A DNA stretch of 64,000 bases, taken from NCBI GenBank assembly GCA_020852655.1, contig JADZAI010000103.1:62001-126000 (forward strand), in the 5' to 3' direction. This document shows positions 44,161 to 53,890 of this stretch, in pieces (the stretch's first letter is position 1; every line of letters starts with the position of its first letter). Both the position numbers and the translations under genes were made by a program. This DNA comes from Alphaproteobacteria bacterium. GTDB taxonomy: Bacteria > Pseudomonadota > Alphaproteobacteria > Micropepsales > Micropepsaceae. Under the pieces are notes generated by a model. That model did not search any database, was not told the origin of the DNA, and saw nothing but the letters and a program-made list of their open reading frames with translations.

Positions 44161-44164
<4 letters not shown>
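43661..44164 (+). CDS. CinA C-terminal domain protein (NMN amidohydrolase type)
   Basis: Protein of 167 residues matching the stand-alone CinA C-terminal domain (PncC), which deamidates nicotinamide mononucleotide. Motifs are AIGETSAGGLISAAL, VPGASAYFAGGAITYS and SETGAAGPGG. The catalytic Ser and Thr of GETSAGG are present. Follows the hydrolase by 11 bases with GGGGAAG upstream, so co-transcribed. Ends by four-base overlap with alanine dehydrogenase, convergent. Confidence 0.88.
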
Positions 44165-45279
<1,115 letters not shown>

Positions 45280-45324
45280 CGTTGCCTCCTGAAAGGGCCG
45301 CCGGATGGCCGCCGCAGCTTGGCC

Positions 45325-45918
45325 TCAGCCTAGCATCCCGACGCCGTCGTCCTCCAGCTTCAGCCAGCCGTGGCGCACGCGCCCTGTCGCCGCATCCCAG
45401 CAGAAGACATGGCCTCCCCCCGCGGCCTGGTCGCGCGTCCGTGAGATCGGCTCCTCCAACAGGTGGCAGAGCAGCAGCGTCCCCACCGCCCCGTGCCCGA
45501 CGAACAGGATGTCGCCGGCCCGGGCACCGGCCACGACGCCGCGCACGGCCGACACGATACGCGCCTGGGCGTCGGCCGCCCGCTCCCAGCCCCGGACGCT
45601 TTCCCTGGGCCGGGCGAAGAAGGCGTCGGCCGTCGCCTCGAACTCCGCCGGCTCCAGATATCCCGTCGCCGACCGGTCGTTCTCGTGCATGTCGGCCCGG
45701 GCGGCGGGGTCGATGCCCCGGGCCGCCCCGATGATCGCCGCCGTCTCGACCGCCTTCCGCTCTGCCGACGACACGATCGTCGTGACGCCGGAGGTCCACT
45801 TTGCCGCCCCGGCCACCGCCGCACGCGCCTGACCGACATCGCTGAGCTCCCAATCGGGCGCCTTCACGGCGGGGTCGATCCGCACCTGCGGATGCGTCAG
45901 ATAGAAGGCGCGGTGCAT
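45325..45918 (-). CDS. Histidine phosphatase family protein with altered RHG motif
   Basis: Protein of 197 residues in the phosphoglycerate-mutase-like fold. The usual RHG is THP here (FYLTHPQV), so the phosphorylated His is kept but the following Arg partner is missing, while the second VGHGAVGT His is present. A SSAERKAVETAAI block holds the normal middle Arg. It may still work as a phosphatase or be regulatory. ATG at 45918, four bases from the end of the aminotransferase gene. Confidence 0.82.
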   Translation of the reverse strand: MHRAFYLTHPQVRIDPAVKAPDWELSDVGQARAAVAGAAKWTSGVTTIVSSAERKAVETAAIIGAARGIDPAARADMHENDRSATGYLEPAEFEATADAFFARPRESVRGWERAADAQARIVSAVRGVVAGARAGDILFVGHGAVGTLLLCHLLEEPISRTRDQAAGGGHVFCWDAATGRVRHGWLKLEDDGVGMLG

Positions 45919-45922
45919 CGGA

Positions 45923-47245
45923 TCAGGCTGCGGCGCCCAGCGCCTCGGCAACACGGCCGAAGATCTCGTCGAGATCGCCTTCCGTCGCGATCAGCGGCGG
46001 CGAGAAGGCGATCGTGTCGCCCGCCACGCGCACCATGACGTCCTTCTCGAAGAAGAGCGTCTTCATCAGCTCGAAGCCGCGCTTGCCCGGCGCCCCGTCG
46101 ATCGGGTCGAGGTCGAAGGCCGCGGCGAGTCCGACATTGCGGATGTCGGCAACATGCGGTTTGCCCCTCAGCGCATGGACGCCGCGCTCGAACGCCTTTT
46201 CCAGATCGCGCGCCCGGGCGAAGAGGCCCTCGTCGCGATAGAGGTCGAGCGTCGCGCAGGCCGCGGCGGCGGCAAGCGGGTGGCCCGAATAGGTGTAGCC
46301 GTGGAACATGTCGATCGCATGGTCCGGGCCGGTCATGAAGGCGTCGTAGATCTTCTTGTCGACCAGCACGCCGCCCATCGGCGCCGCCCCCGAGGTCACG
46401 CCCTTCGCAAATGTCAGGAGGTCCGGCGTCACGCTGAAACGCTCTGCCGCGAAGGCCGCGCCGACGCGGCCGAATCCGGTGATGACCTCGTCGAAGATCA
46501 GCAGGATGCCGTGCTTCGCCGTGATCTCGCGCAGCCGCTGGAGATAGCCGACCGGCGGCGGCAGCACACCCGTCGAACCGGCGACCGGCTCCACGATCAC
46601 CGCAGCGATGGTCGAGGCGTCGTGCAGGGCGATCAGCTTCTCCAACTCGTCCGCCAGATGCGCGCCCCACTCGGGCAGGCCCTTCGACCAGTGCTGTTCC
46701 TTGCGGTTATAGGTCGCCGGCAGGTGGTCGGCCTGGAAGGCGAGTGCGTTGAACCACTTCTTGTTGTTGACGATGCCGCCGGCGCTGATCCCCGCCATGC
46801 CGACGCCGTGATAGGCGCGCTCGCGACCGATGACGCGGGTCCGCGTCCCTTCGCCTTTCACGCGGTGATAGGCGACCGCCAGCTTCACCGCCGTGTCGGT
46901 CGATTCACTGCCGGAGTTGGTGAAGAAGACGTGGTCCAGGTCGCCCGGTGCCAGCGCCGCGATCTTGGCCGCCGCCTCGAACACCTTGGGATGGCCGAAC
47001 TGGAAGGTCGGCGCGAAGTCCAGCGTTGCCGCGGCCTCCTGGATCGCCTTGACGATCGGTTCCCGGCAGTGACCCGCATTGGCGCACCACAGACCCGCCG
47101 CGGCGTCCAGGATCTTGCGGCCTTCGAGGTCGAAATAATGCATGCCCTCCGCCCGCGCGACGATGCGCGGGTTGCGCTTGAACTCGCGGTTCGGCGTGAA
47201 GGGCAGCCAGAAGGCTTCGAGTTGATTGGTCGGAAGCGCCGTCAT
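45923..47245 (-). CDS. Class III PLP-dependent aminotransferase (omega-amino acid:pyruvate type)
   Basis: Protein of 440 residues. PLP-binding Lys is at about residue 281 in FAKGVTSG, with NSGSESTDTAVKLA, RERAYHGVG, and IFDEVITGFGR as further family marks. Resembles beta-alanine:pyruvate or putrescine-type aminotransferases, producing alanine that ald can deaminate. Likely one operon with the phosphatase downstream. The exact amino donor is unknown. Confidence 0.92.
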   Translation of the reverse strand: MTALPTNQLEAFWLPFTPNREFKRNPRIVARAEGMHYFDLEGRKILDAAAGLWCANAGHCREPIVKAIQEAAATLDFAPTFQFGHPKVFEAAAKIAALAPGDLDHVFFTNSGSESTDTAVKLAVAYHRVKGEGTRTRVIGRERAYHGVGMAGISAGGIVNNKKWFNALAFQADHLPATYNRKEQHWSKGLPEWGAHLADELEKLIALHDASTIAAVIVEPVAGSTGVLPPPVGYLQRLREITAKHGILLIFDEVITGFGRVGAAFAAERFSVTPDLLTFAKGVTSGAAPMGGVLVDKKIYDAFMTGPDHAIDMFHGYTYSGHPLAAAAACATLDLYRDEGLFARARDLEKAFERGVHALRGKPHVADIRNVGLAAAFDLDPIDGAPGKRGFELMKTLFFEKDVMVRVAGDTIAFSPPLIATEGDLDEIFGRVAEALGAAA

Positions 47246-47299
47246 GATCCTGCCTGCATCGATCGTTGGCAGGCACCTTAGCCAAAGGCGGCGCGAACC

Positions 47300-47614
47300 T
47301 CAAAAGGGCAAGGGCATCAACGCGATGAGCGGCACGAAGAGCAGGCCCAGGGCGAAACTCCAGAGCGAGGCGATCGCCAGCACGATCGGAAGATAGGCCG
47401 GGGGCTGTTCCGCCCGGGACCGTATCGCGTTGGCGGTGAGGATCGCCGGCCCGGTGAAGATGGTCAGCCCCACCGCCGCCAGGCGCATCGCCTCGTTCGA
47501 CGGCTTCAGCGCGTATTCCTCGCGTCCCGTCATCAGCATGAAGCCGCTGGCGATGACGCCCGACGCCACGTAGCCGCTCGCGATGATCAAGACGAAGAGT
47601 ACGACTTCGTGCAT
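47300..47614 (-). CDS. Small membrane protein
   Basis: Protein of 104 residues with three hydrophobic segments (near 5-30, 44-62 and 75-100) and a short polar loop REEYALKPSNEA. A similar group of small inner-membrane proteins is common in alphaproteobacteria but has no known role that I can name. Follows the aminotransferase upstream by 54 bases on the same strand. Confidence 0.75.
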   Translation of the reverse strand: MHEVVLFVLIIASGYVASGVIASGFMLMTGREEYALKPSNEAMRLAAVGLTIFTGPAILTANAIRSRAEQPPAYLPIVLAIASLWSFALGLLFVPLIALMPLPF

Positions 47615-47697
47615 GGCTTGCCCCGATTAAGCCAGGTTAACAAAAGCTTTCATGCATCCTCTGCGCCGCGGCGCAGTGTCCCGAAGCGGGACAATCC

Positions 47698-47967
47698 TCA
47701 GTCGTGCTCCAGGGAAGGCGGCAACTGCACCTCGGGCTTTTCCTTGCGAAACCGGGAAAGCGGCAGGCGGACCAGCTCGTCGCCGTTGGCGTCGAGATAG
47801 ATGACGACCGGCTCGGCCTGGGCTTGCGAAGGGTTCGCCTGTCCACAATCCTCCGCAGGGTCGCTACAGGGGGTGGTTTGGGGCTTGTCGCCATCCTTGT
47901 TCACGGCGGCGAGCGCCGGTAAGGCAAAGGCGCCCACAACAAGGCCCGCCAGAAGAATCCTGTTCAT
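47698..47967 (-). CDS. Small secreted hypothetical protein
   Basis: Protein of 89 residues with a signal peptide (MNRILLAGLVV, cleavage near ALAAV), then a short part with two cysteines (PCSDPAEDC) and an YLDANGDELVRLPLSRFR segment. No family recognised. I start at the ATG at 47967; longer frames upstream are not protein-like. Divergent from the next gene across 54 bases. Confidence 0.7.
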   Translation of the reverse strand: MNRILLAGLVVGAFALPALAAVNKDGDKPQTTPCSDPAEDCGQANPSQAQAEPVVIYLDANGDELVRLPLSRFRKEKPEVQLPPSLEHD

Positions 47968-48021
47968 GACAGCATCCGTCGCTGTTCCGTTTTCCGAAGA
48001 GCGAACTGCAATGCGGGGACC

Positions 48022-48783
48022 ATGGCCGACGTGCCGATGCGGGACTCGCACGCAATGACGGCCCACGACAACGAGCCGGAGGAAAGGCCGAGCTGGCTCT
48101 ACCCGCTCATCATCTTCGTCATCACCGCCGCGATCGGCGCGGTGATCCTGTGGCTCTATATCGGCCCCGGCATCGACGACCTGCTCGGCGGCAACGCAAC
48201 GCCGACGGCGGAAGCCGAGGTCGCCGACGTCGCCATCGCGGGACGCCACTTCGCGATTCCCGCCAACTACATCCGCCTGCCTTCGGCCCGCGGCGGCGGC
48301 GACATGGGCGAGATCGAGCTCAACGCCCTCCTGCCCGACCTGCGCGGCTTCATGCTGGGCGACGACGACGCGCTGAACGACGTGACGCGCAACTCGTCCG
48401 TCGTCACCATCCTCATCAAGGCCGGCGCCCCCGACATGTCGGACCGCGAGCGCTTCGACCGCATCTATGCCCGCAACGCCGATCCGGCGAAGCAGCCCTT
48501 CGAATATGCCGGCTTCACCGTCACCGCGATGGCCGACAGTTCAGGCTATGCCGGCCAGCAGGTCTTCTCGCGCAGCGTCGGGGACGATTTCGTCGTGATC
48601 CTCTGCGGCGGCGACGATCACGGCAACAGTATCGGCGGCCTGTGCCAGCGCGAGATGGCGTGGGGCGACGGCCTCACTGTCGCCTACGCCTTCCGCGGCG
48701 GCCATCTGACGTCGTGGGAAGACCTCGACAAATCGGTGAAGACGCTGATCGGCGCTTTCCAGGCGCCGGCGGCGAACCCCTAG
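48022..48783 (+). CDS. Single-pass membrane protein, hypothetical
   Basis: Protein of 253 residues with one membrane segment (LYPLIIFVITAAIGAVILWLY) after a short acidic cytosolic part, and a 190-residue periplasmic domain with repeated short strands and two cysteines (VILCGGDD and GLCQREM) that may pair. No family recognised. ATG at 48022 has GGGGA just upstream; a second ATG at 48055 is also possible. Ends tail-to-tail over four bases with the cupin-like gene. Confidence 0.75.
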   Translation: MADVPMRDSHAMTAHDNEPEERPSWLYPLIIFVITAAIGAVILWLYIGPGIDDLLGGNATPTAEAEVADVAIAGRHFAIPANYIRLPSARGGGDMGEIELNALLPDLRGFMLGDDDALNDVTRNSSVVTILIKAGAPDMSDRERFDRIYARNADPAKQPFEYAGFTVTAMADSSGYAGQQVFSRSVGDDFVVILCGGDDHGNSIGGLCQREMAWGDGLTVAYAFRGGHLTSWEDLDKSVKTLIGAFQAPAANP

Positions 48784-49736
48784 TGCCCGAGCGGGGCGAA
48801 GGCCCCCTGCGGCGCGAATGCGACGACACCGCCGCGCGTCGCCGCGTCCAGCTTGAACTCGATCGGCCGGCGGGCGCTGCGCTTCTGCTCCACCCACTTC
48901 ATGCGGCGCATCACACCCTGTAGCACCGCCTTCGCCGCATAGCCCGGCCCCGACAGCGCGCGCGAACGCGGCGCGTAGCCGAAGCGATGGCGCAGGAAGC
49001 CGTTGGCGAGATTCACCTTGTGGCGCCGCACGATTTCGTCGGACCAGTGCTCGCTGGTCAGCGAGACGTTGAGCATGTCGTGATTCTCGACGCGATGCGG
49101 TGCGTTCAGCGGCCAGTGCGCCATGTCGCCGGGCCCAAGCTCCAGCACCGTTGCATGCGCGTCGAACCAGTCATGATAGGGCACGTCTTCCTCGATCCCG
49201 AAGAGCGCGATGTCTTCCAGGTTCTCCGGCGCGAGGAACGGCTTGTCGGTCGGGTAGATCAGGATGCGCTTGCGTCCGTGGATCTGCCACAGTGCCTGCC
49301 CCGGCAGGTCGCAGTGATAATAGACCTGCGCCTTGGGCGAGGAGACGAGGATGCCCATCGACGTGTTGAACATCGGCGCACCCGGCGCGCGGACCGCGAT
49401 CTCCTCATAGGCGGCGTCGAGCAGATCGGCGTAGCGCCGGTCGACCGATCTCACGCTGCGCAGGTTCAGCCACATGCGCCCTTGCGCGATCCAGTCGATC
49501 ACGTCGCGCCCCTTCAGCCCGCCGAGTTCGCCTTCCTTCCAGAAGCGCCGGCCGCCCTGCGCGCCCATATGGATCAGGCTGTAATGCTGGCGCGGATAGG
49601 CGTCGATCAGTTCGGCGATCGCATCGAGCGTGAAGAGCGGCGACTGGTGCAGCGCATGCGCGACCTTCAGCGGGACGTGCCCCCACTGTTCGGCGTAGCC
49701 GGGCTTCCAGTCGGTGAAGATGGTCTGTGTCGCCAC
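48780..49736 (-). CDS. Cupin-like/JmjC-type 2OG oxygenase-like protein
   Basis: Protein of about 318 residues. His141 and Asp143 (YYHCDLPGQ), with LWQIHGRKRILIYP and the distal His214 in PLNAPHRVEN, form the metal site of cupin_8/JmjC-type oxygenases. Start is taken as the GTG at 49736; no ATG gives the right N-terminus. Possible protein or glycan hydroxylase. Cytosolic. The last 60 residues are Arg-rich. Confidence 0.78.
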   Translation of the reverse strand: MATQTIFTDWKPGYAEQWGHVPLKVAHALHQSPLFTLDAIAELIDAYPRQHYSLIHMGAQGGRRFWKEGELGGLKGRDVIDWIAQGRMWLNLRSVRSVDRRYADLLDAAYEEIAVRAPGAPMFNTSMGILVSSPKAQVYYHCDLPGQALWQIHGRKRILIYPTDKPFLAPENLEDIALFGIEEDVPYHDWFDAHATVLELGPGDMAHWPLNAPHRVENHDMLNVSLTSEHWSDEIVRRHKVNLANGFLRHRFGYAPRSRALSGPGYAAKAVLQGVMRRMKWVEQKRSARRPIEFKLDAATRGGVVAFAPQGAFAPLGH

Positions 49737-49796
49737 GAGAAGTCTCTGCGTCCCAATCCGGTGCGGCGCGGGGCCGCGGGCTCGGACTGCAAGCTG

Positions 49797-49872
49797 CGTT
49801 CCGCCCCGTATAGGCGCGGAACGGTTTCGACTTGGTGGCGCGACACGGTTGACGGGGCTTAACCAAGCCCCG
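49797..49872. terminator. Two hairpins after the DUF3126 gene
   Basis: Two perfect inverted repeats lie in the gap: CGGGGCTT/AAGCCCCG around AACC (49853-49872) and CGTTCCGC/GCGGAACG around 11 bases (49797-49823). They are downstream of the DUF3126 stop and upstream of the cupin-like gene, so may end the first or regulate the second. T runs are poor. Confidence 0.5.
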
Positions 49873-49888
49873 CCCGGTGCGCGGCAGC

Positions 49889-50107
49889 CTACTTCACGCT
49901 GTCGAGGTCGATGTCGAGGATCGCCATGTTGAACTGGTACGAGATTTCGCCGTCTTCCTCGTCCTTCGAAACAACGCCGATGAAGTCGGAACCGAGATAG
50001 ACTTCGACCGAGTCCTTGATGTTCTGGCGCGGGCGCAGATTGATCGCCTCGTTGCGGAACGTCATGCGAAGATAGGTTTCGACGCGGAGCATTTCCTTGC
50101 GGTCCAT
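49889..50107 (-). CDS. DUF3126 family protein
   Basis: Protein of 72 residues. The pattern VETYLRMTFRNEAINLRPRQ, DSVEVYLG, FIGVVSKDEEDGEISYQFNMAILDIDL fits DUF3126, a small family found across alphaproteobacteria and of unknown function. Soluble. Start at the ATG at 50107. Confidence 0.88.
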   Translation of the reverse strand: MDRKEMLRVETYLRMTFRNEAINLRPRQNIKDSVEVYLGSDFIGVVSKDEEDGEISYQFNMAILDIDLDSVK

Positions 50108-50206
50108 GCGGCAACTCCTGAGATGTCTGGGCACGCCGCATGGCGGCGCCGGGATGAAGGGCGCGGAAACTGGCCCGCAGCTTCCCGTAAATCAAGGCCG
50201 CAGCCG

Positions 50207-51478
50207 ATGAAGCTCGGCCCCACCTGGTACGAAGCGAGCGGCATCCCCGTTCCCGCCCGCCCGGCGCTGGCCGGCGAAACGACCGCCGATGTCTGCGTCG
50301 TCGGCGCCGGATTTGCCGGCCTCTCCGCCGCCCTCCATCTCGCGCAGGCCGGGCTGCGGACCATCGTGCTGGAGGCCCGCGCGGTCGGCGGCGGTGCCTC
50401 GGGCCGCAACGGCGGCCAGATCCATTCGGGCCAGCGCGTCGACCAGGAGGTGCTGGAGAAGGACCTCGGCCTCCCCGAAGCCCGCCGCCTCTGGGAGCTC
50501 GGCGTCGAGGCGAACACCCTCATCAGGGCGCTGATCCGCGACCACGCCATCCCCTGCGACCTTCGCGAGGGCCTGATCCACGTCGCCTGGAAGCCGCGCC
50601 ACGGCCCGGAACTGCGGGCCTATGGCGCGCATCTGGAGAAGACCTACGGCGTCCCGATGCGGTGGATTCCGCCGGAGGAAATCCCGCGCTGGGTCGCCAG
50701 CCCGCGCTATCACGGCGGCATTGTGGATGAGGGCGGCGGCCACCTCCACCCGCTGAACTTCACCCGCGGCCTCGCCGCCGCCGCCGGAGCGGCCGGCGCG
50801 ACGATCTACGAGGACACGCGCGCGACCGTCGTCGACTCGACCGCCGCCGGTGTCGTCGTCCGCACCAATGCCGGCCTCGTCCGCGCCCGCCACGCCATTC
50901 TCGCCTGCGACACCTGGCTCGGCGATCTCGACCGCAAGTCCGCCGCGACCGTGCTTCCGATCAACAGCTTCGTGTTGACCACCGCCCCCCTCGGCGCCGA
51001 ACGTGCGGCCGCGCTGATCCCCTCCGCCTCAGCCGTCTCCGACACCAAATTCGTCGTCGACTATTACCGCCTGACGCCCGACCACCGCCTGCTCTTCGGC
51101 GGCGGCGAGACCTATGGCCCGGGCTACCCGTCCGACCTGAAATCCTTCATCCGCAGGCCGATGCTGCGCGTCTTCCCGCAACTCGCCGACGTGGAGATCG
51201 CGCACGCCTGGGGCGGTGCGGTCGGCATCACGCTGTCGCGCATGCCGCATTTCGGCTGGTCGAAGCCCAACGTCGCCTTCGCGCACGGCTTCTCGGGCCA
51301 AGGCGTCGCCATCGCGACGCTCGCCGGCAAGCTGCTCGCCGAAGCCGCGCAGGGCACGCTCGAACGCTTCGACGTCTACGCGCGGCTGAAGCATGCACCG
51401 ATCCCCGGCGGACGCCTTTTCCGCACGCCCATCATGGCCCTCGGGATGCTCTGGTACGCGCTGCGCGACCGGCTCTAG
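50207..51478 (+). CDS. FAD-dependent amine/amino-acid oxidase (gamma-glutamylputrescine oxidase-like)
   Basis: DAO-family flavoprotein of 423 residues. FAD-binding ADVCVVGAGFAGLSAALHLA is near residue 27, GGGASGRNGGQIHSGQ follows as in PuuB, and HGFSGQGVA is the C-terminal flavin contact. It would oxidise an amine or N-methylated amino acid, forming H2O2. The class III aminotransferase elsewhere in the window could act on the same polyamine pathway. ATG at 50207 with AAGG upstream. Ends overlapping cysE by four bases, convergent. Confidence 0.9.
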   Translation: MKLGPTWYEASGIPVPARPALAGETTADVCVVGAGFAGLSAALHLAQAGLRTIVLEARAVGGGASGRNGGQIHSGQRVDQEVLEKDLGLPEARRLWELGVEANTLIRALIRDHAIPCDLREGLIHVAWKPRHGPELRAYGAHLEKTYGVPMRWIPPEEIPRWVASPRYHGGIVDEGGGHLHPLNFTRGLAAAAGAAGATIYEDTRATVVDSTAAGVVVRTNAGLVRARHAILACDTWLGDLDRKSAATVLPINSFVLTTAPLGAERAAALIPSASAVSDTKFVVDYYRLTPDHRLLFGGGETYGPGYPSDLKSFIRRPMLRVFPQLADVEIAHAWGGAVGITLSRMPHFGWSKPNVAFAHGFSGQGVAIATLAGKLLAEAAQGTLERFDVYARLKHAPIPGGRLFRTPIMALGMLWYALRDRL

Positions 51479-52302
51479 ATGTCGAAATCCGAGACGATCT
51501 GTTCCAGGAAATTCTGGTTCATCGCGTGGCTCGGCGCATCGCAGCCGGCGCAGCCGATCACCTTCGCCGGCACGCCCGCCGCCGTGCAGTTCTCCGGCAC
51601 CCGCTGAAGCACCACGCTGCCCGCGCCGACGCGGCTATGCGCGCCGATCTCGATATTGCCGAGGATCGTCGCGTTGGCGCCGATCATCACGCCCTTTCGC
51701 ACCTTCGGGTGACGGTCGCCGCGCTCCTTGCCCGTGCCGCCCAGCGTCACGCCGTGCAGCATCGAGACGTCGTCCTCCACCACCGCCGTCTCGCCGATCA
51801 CGACGCCCGTCGCGTGGTCGATGAAGACGCCCTGCCCGATCTTCGCCGCCGGATGGATGTCCGCCCCGAACGTCTCGGAGATGCGGTTCTGGACATGCAG
51901 CGCCATCCACACCCGGCCCGCCCGCCACAGCCAGTTGGCCACGCGGTAGGATTCGAGCGCGTGGAACCCCTTGAAGAACAGGAACGGCTGCACCAGCCCG
52001 CGCGACGCCGGATCGCGCTCGCGGATCGCCGCGAGATCCGCCCGAACCGCGCGACCGATTTCCGGCGAATCCGAGAACGCCGCCAGGAACGTGTCGCGCA
52101 TCTTCATCGCGCTGGTGTCGGCATTGCCCAGCTTGTTCGCGAGGTGGAACGAGAGCGCCTCTTCCAGCCGCCCATGCGTCAGGATCGTGCCGTGGACGAA
52201 GCTTGCGAGGTCCGGCTCGCCCCGCGCGATGGCATCCGCCTCGGCCCGCAGCGTCGACCAGACGGGGTCGATGGTGGCGACCTTCTCGGCTAAAGCGCTC
52301 AT
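51475..52302 (-). CDS. cysE: Serine O-acetyltransferase
   Basis: First step of cysteine synthesis (serine plus acetyl-CoA to O-acetylserine). Protein of 275 residues with the N-terminal helical domain and the left-handed beta-helix with DHATGVVIGETAVVEDDVSM and LHGVTLGGTGK, the family's active-site block. The C-terminal tail ends DFDI rather than the usual GDGI-I but keeps the terminal Ile that docks into cysteine synthase. Not linked to the cysDNC block. Confidence 0.96.
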   Translation of the reverse strand: MSALAEKVATIDPVWSTLRAEADAIARGEPDLASFVHGTILTHGRLEEALSFHLANKLGNADTSAMKMRDTFLAAFSDSPEIGRAVRADLAAIRERDPASRGLVQPFLFFKGFHALESYRVANWLWRAGRVWMALHVQNRISETFGADIHPAAKIGQGVFIDHATGVVIGETAVVEDDVSMLHGVTLGGTGKERGDRHPKVRKGVMIGANATILGNIEIGAHSRVGAGSVVLQRVPENCTAAGVPAKVIGCAGCDAPSHAMNQNFLEQIVSDFDI

Positions 52303-52372
52303 CTCTGCTCCCCGGCATTCTTGTAGGGTCGAAACTTAGGGGCTGCATCCCGGCCCGAAAAGGGGCGAGTCG

Positions 52373-52966
52373 TCACGGCGCCTTGAGGACCCTCGCCCCG
52401 AGCCCGTCGGGCAGGTCGCCGGCCACCGCCATCTGGTGGACCCGCAAGAGGCCCGCGACGGTCAGGGAATCCGTGATTCGCCCGTCCAGGCACATCGCGA
52501 GCGCCTCCTGAAACGGCATGCGGCGCGCCACCAGGTCGGCCTCCGTATCGTCCCGCTCGCCCGTCGCCGCCGTCAGGCCGGTGGCGAGGAACAGATAGGC
52601 GACCTCGTTCGTCACCGAATTCGACAGATGCATCTTGAGGATTTCGCGCCACGTCCCGGCCGCCAGCGAGGCCTCTTCCGCCAGCTCGCGCTTGATCGCC
52701 TCCAGCGGCGGTTCCCCCGGCTCCGCGCCGCCCTCCGGCAATTCCCAGGAGAATATATCCAGCGGAAACCGGTGCTGGCCCACCAAGGTCACGGTGCCGT
52801 CGTCGTGCAGCGGGACGACTCCGGTCGCGGCGCGCTTGAAATCTACGGTCGTATAGTCGAAGCGCCGCCCGGACGGTGCCGAGACGTCGTAAGCGGTCAG
52901 TTCGATCCACGGATTCGCGAACAGGCTTGTGCCTGCGTGGATCGTCAGCGTACCTCGTTTCTTCAA
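52373..52966 (-). CDS. NUDIX hydrolase
   Basis: Protein of 197 residues. The Nudix box reads GGAEPGEPPLEAIKRELAEE, with all catalytic Glu and Arg positions kept and only the last Gly replaced by Ser. The surroundings (QHRFPLDIFSWELPEGG) resemble ADP-sugar pyrophosphatases. Start is a TTG at 52966; no ATG or GTG fits better, and no clean ribosome site is seen. Downstream of the small membrane protein by 16 bases, so co-transcribed. Confidence 0.85.
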   Translation of the reverse strand: MKKRGTLTIHAGTSLFANPWIELTAYDVSAPSGRRFDYTTVDFKRAATGVVPLHDDGTVTLVGQHRFPLDIFSWELPEGGAEPGEPPLEAIKRELAEEASLAAGTWREILKMHLSNSVTNEVAYLFLATGLTAATGERDDTEADLVARRMPFQEALAMCLDGRITDSLTVAGLLRVHQMAVAGDLPDGLGARVLKAP

Positions 52967-52982
52967 TGGAAACAGGAGCTTG

Positions 52983-53147
52983 TCATCGCCCTGGGATGAA
53001 GCCGTTGGAGATCATCCGGCTTCCCCGGGCGCGGAAGAAAGCCGCCTCCAGGCGGTCGCTTCGGCGGACGACGGCGGAGCGCGCCGCCACGACCGCAAAA
53101 GCCAGCAAGACAACGGTTGCCACTATCGTAAACGTGATCCAGCCCAT
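52983..53147 (-). CDS. Small single-pass membrane protein
   Basis: A 54-residue frame too short for many gene finders: MGWITFTIVATVVLLAFAVV forms a membrane helix, followed by a basic cytosolic tail (SAVVRRSDRLEAAFFRARG). GGGGAACAG precedes the ATG at 53147. It ends 16 bases before the NUDIX gene on the same strand, and fills most of an otherwise empty gap. No family recognised. Confidence 0.6.
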   Translation of the reverse strand: MGWITFTIVATVVLLAFAVVAARSAVVRRSDRLEAAFFRARGSRMISNGFIPGR

Positions 53148-53180
53148 CTGTTCCCCGGCCTCACGTGTTGCACTGCGACG

Positions 53181-53209
53181 TTACAAGGTAATCCTTGAAA
53201 GTCTAATAA
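53181..53209 (+). promoter_or_regulatory. Probable sigma-70-type promoter for nitroreductase gene
   Basis: TTACAA and TAATAA with a spacer of 17 bases lie in an AT-rich island within GC-rich surroundings, 64 bases before the nitroreductase ATG. The -10 differs from consensus at one or two positions. Confidence 0.45.
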
Positions 53210-53272
53210 TAACTGCCTGCGCCACCGAGAAAATTTGCAAATTGTTCATACTTCGCCCATGACCCCGTAACC

Positions 53273-53890
53273 ATGCGACCGCTCCTTCCGCCCGACCGTC
53301 TTAACGCACCTGCGAAAGACACGATCAACCTCCTGTTGTCCCGCCGGTCCGGATCGGCGAAGGCGATGGGGGTACCAGGCCCCTCCCCGGCCGAGCTCGA
53401 CCAAATCCTCAGCGCCGCCACCCGGGTCCCCGATCACGGCAAGCTGACCCCCTGGCGCTTCGTCGTCTTCGAGGGTGCCGCACGGGAAGCCTTCGGCGAG
53501 CGTCTCGCCAGCCTCTTCCGCGAGGCGAACCCGGGCGCCATCGACGAACTCGTCGCCTTCGAGCGTGACCGCTTCCTCCGTGCGCCGACCGTGGTCGCGG
53601 TGATCAGCCGCGCCCTCGGCAACGCCAAGGTGCCTGAGTGGGAGCAGGTGCTTTCGGCCGGCGCGGTCTGCATGACGCTTCTCACCGCGACCCATGCGCT
53701 GGGATACACCGGATCGTGGATCACCGAGTGGTACGCCTATGACGAGCGCGTCCGTCCGCTGCTGGGTCTGGCGCCGCACGAGCGCGTCGCCGGCTTCGTC
53801 TATCTCGGCACGCCGCGTGCAGAGCTCGAAGATCGTCCGCGTCCGGAGCTTTCGGACATCGTCACGCGCTGGCGGCCGCCCGCGCTCTAA
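53273..53890 (+). CDS. Nitroreductase family protein (YdjA type)
   Basis: FMN-dependent reductase of 205 residues, short as in YdjA-type nitroreductases. LLSRRSGSAKAM, AATRVPDHGKLTPWRFVVF and GYTGSWITEWYAYD match the family's flavin-binding parts. Cytosolic. Substrate could be a nitro compound or quinone; unknown. Ends by four-base overlap with a convergent phosphatase gene. Confidence 0.88.
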   Translation: MRPLLPPDRLNAPAKDTINLLLSRRSGSAKAMGVPGPSPAELDQILSAATRVPDHGKLTPWRFVVFEGAAREAFGERLASLFREANPGAIDELVAFERDRFLRAPTVVAVISRALGNAKVPEWEQVLSAGAVCMTLLTATHALGYTGSWITEWYAYDERVRPLLGLAPHERVAGFVYLGTPRAELEDRPRPELSDIVTRWRPPAL

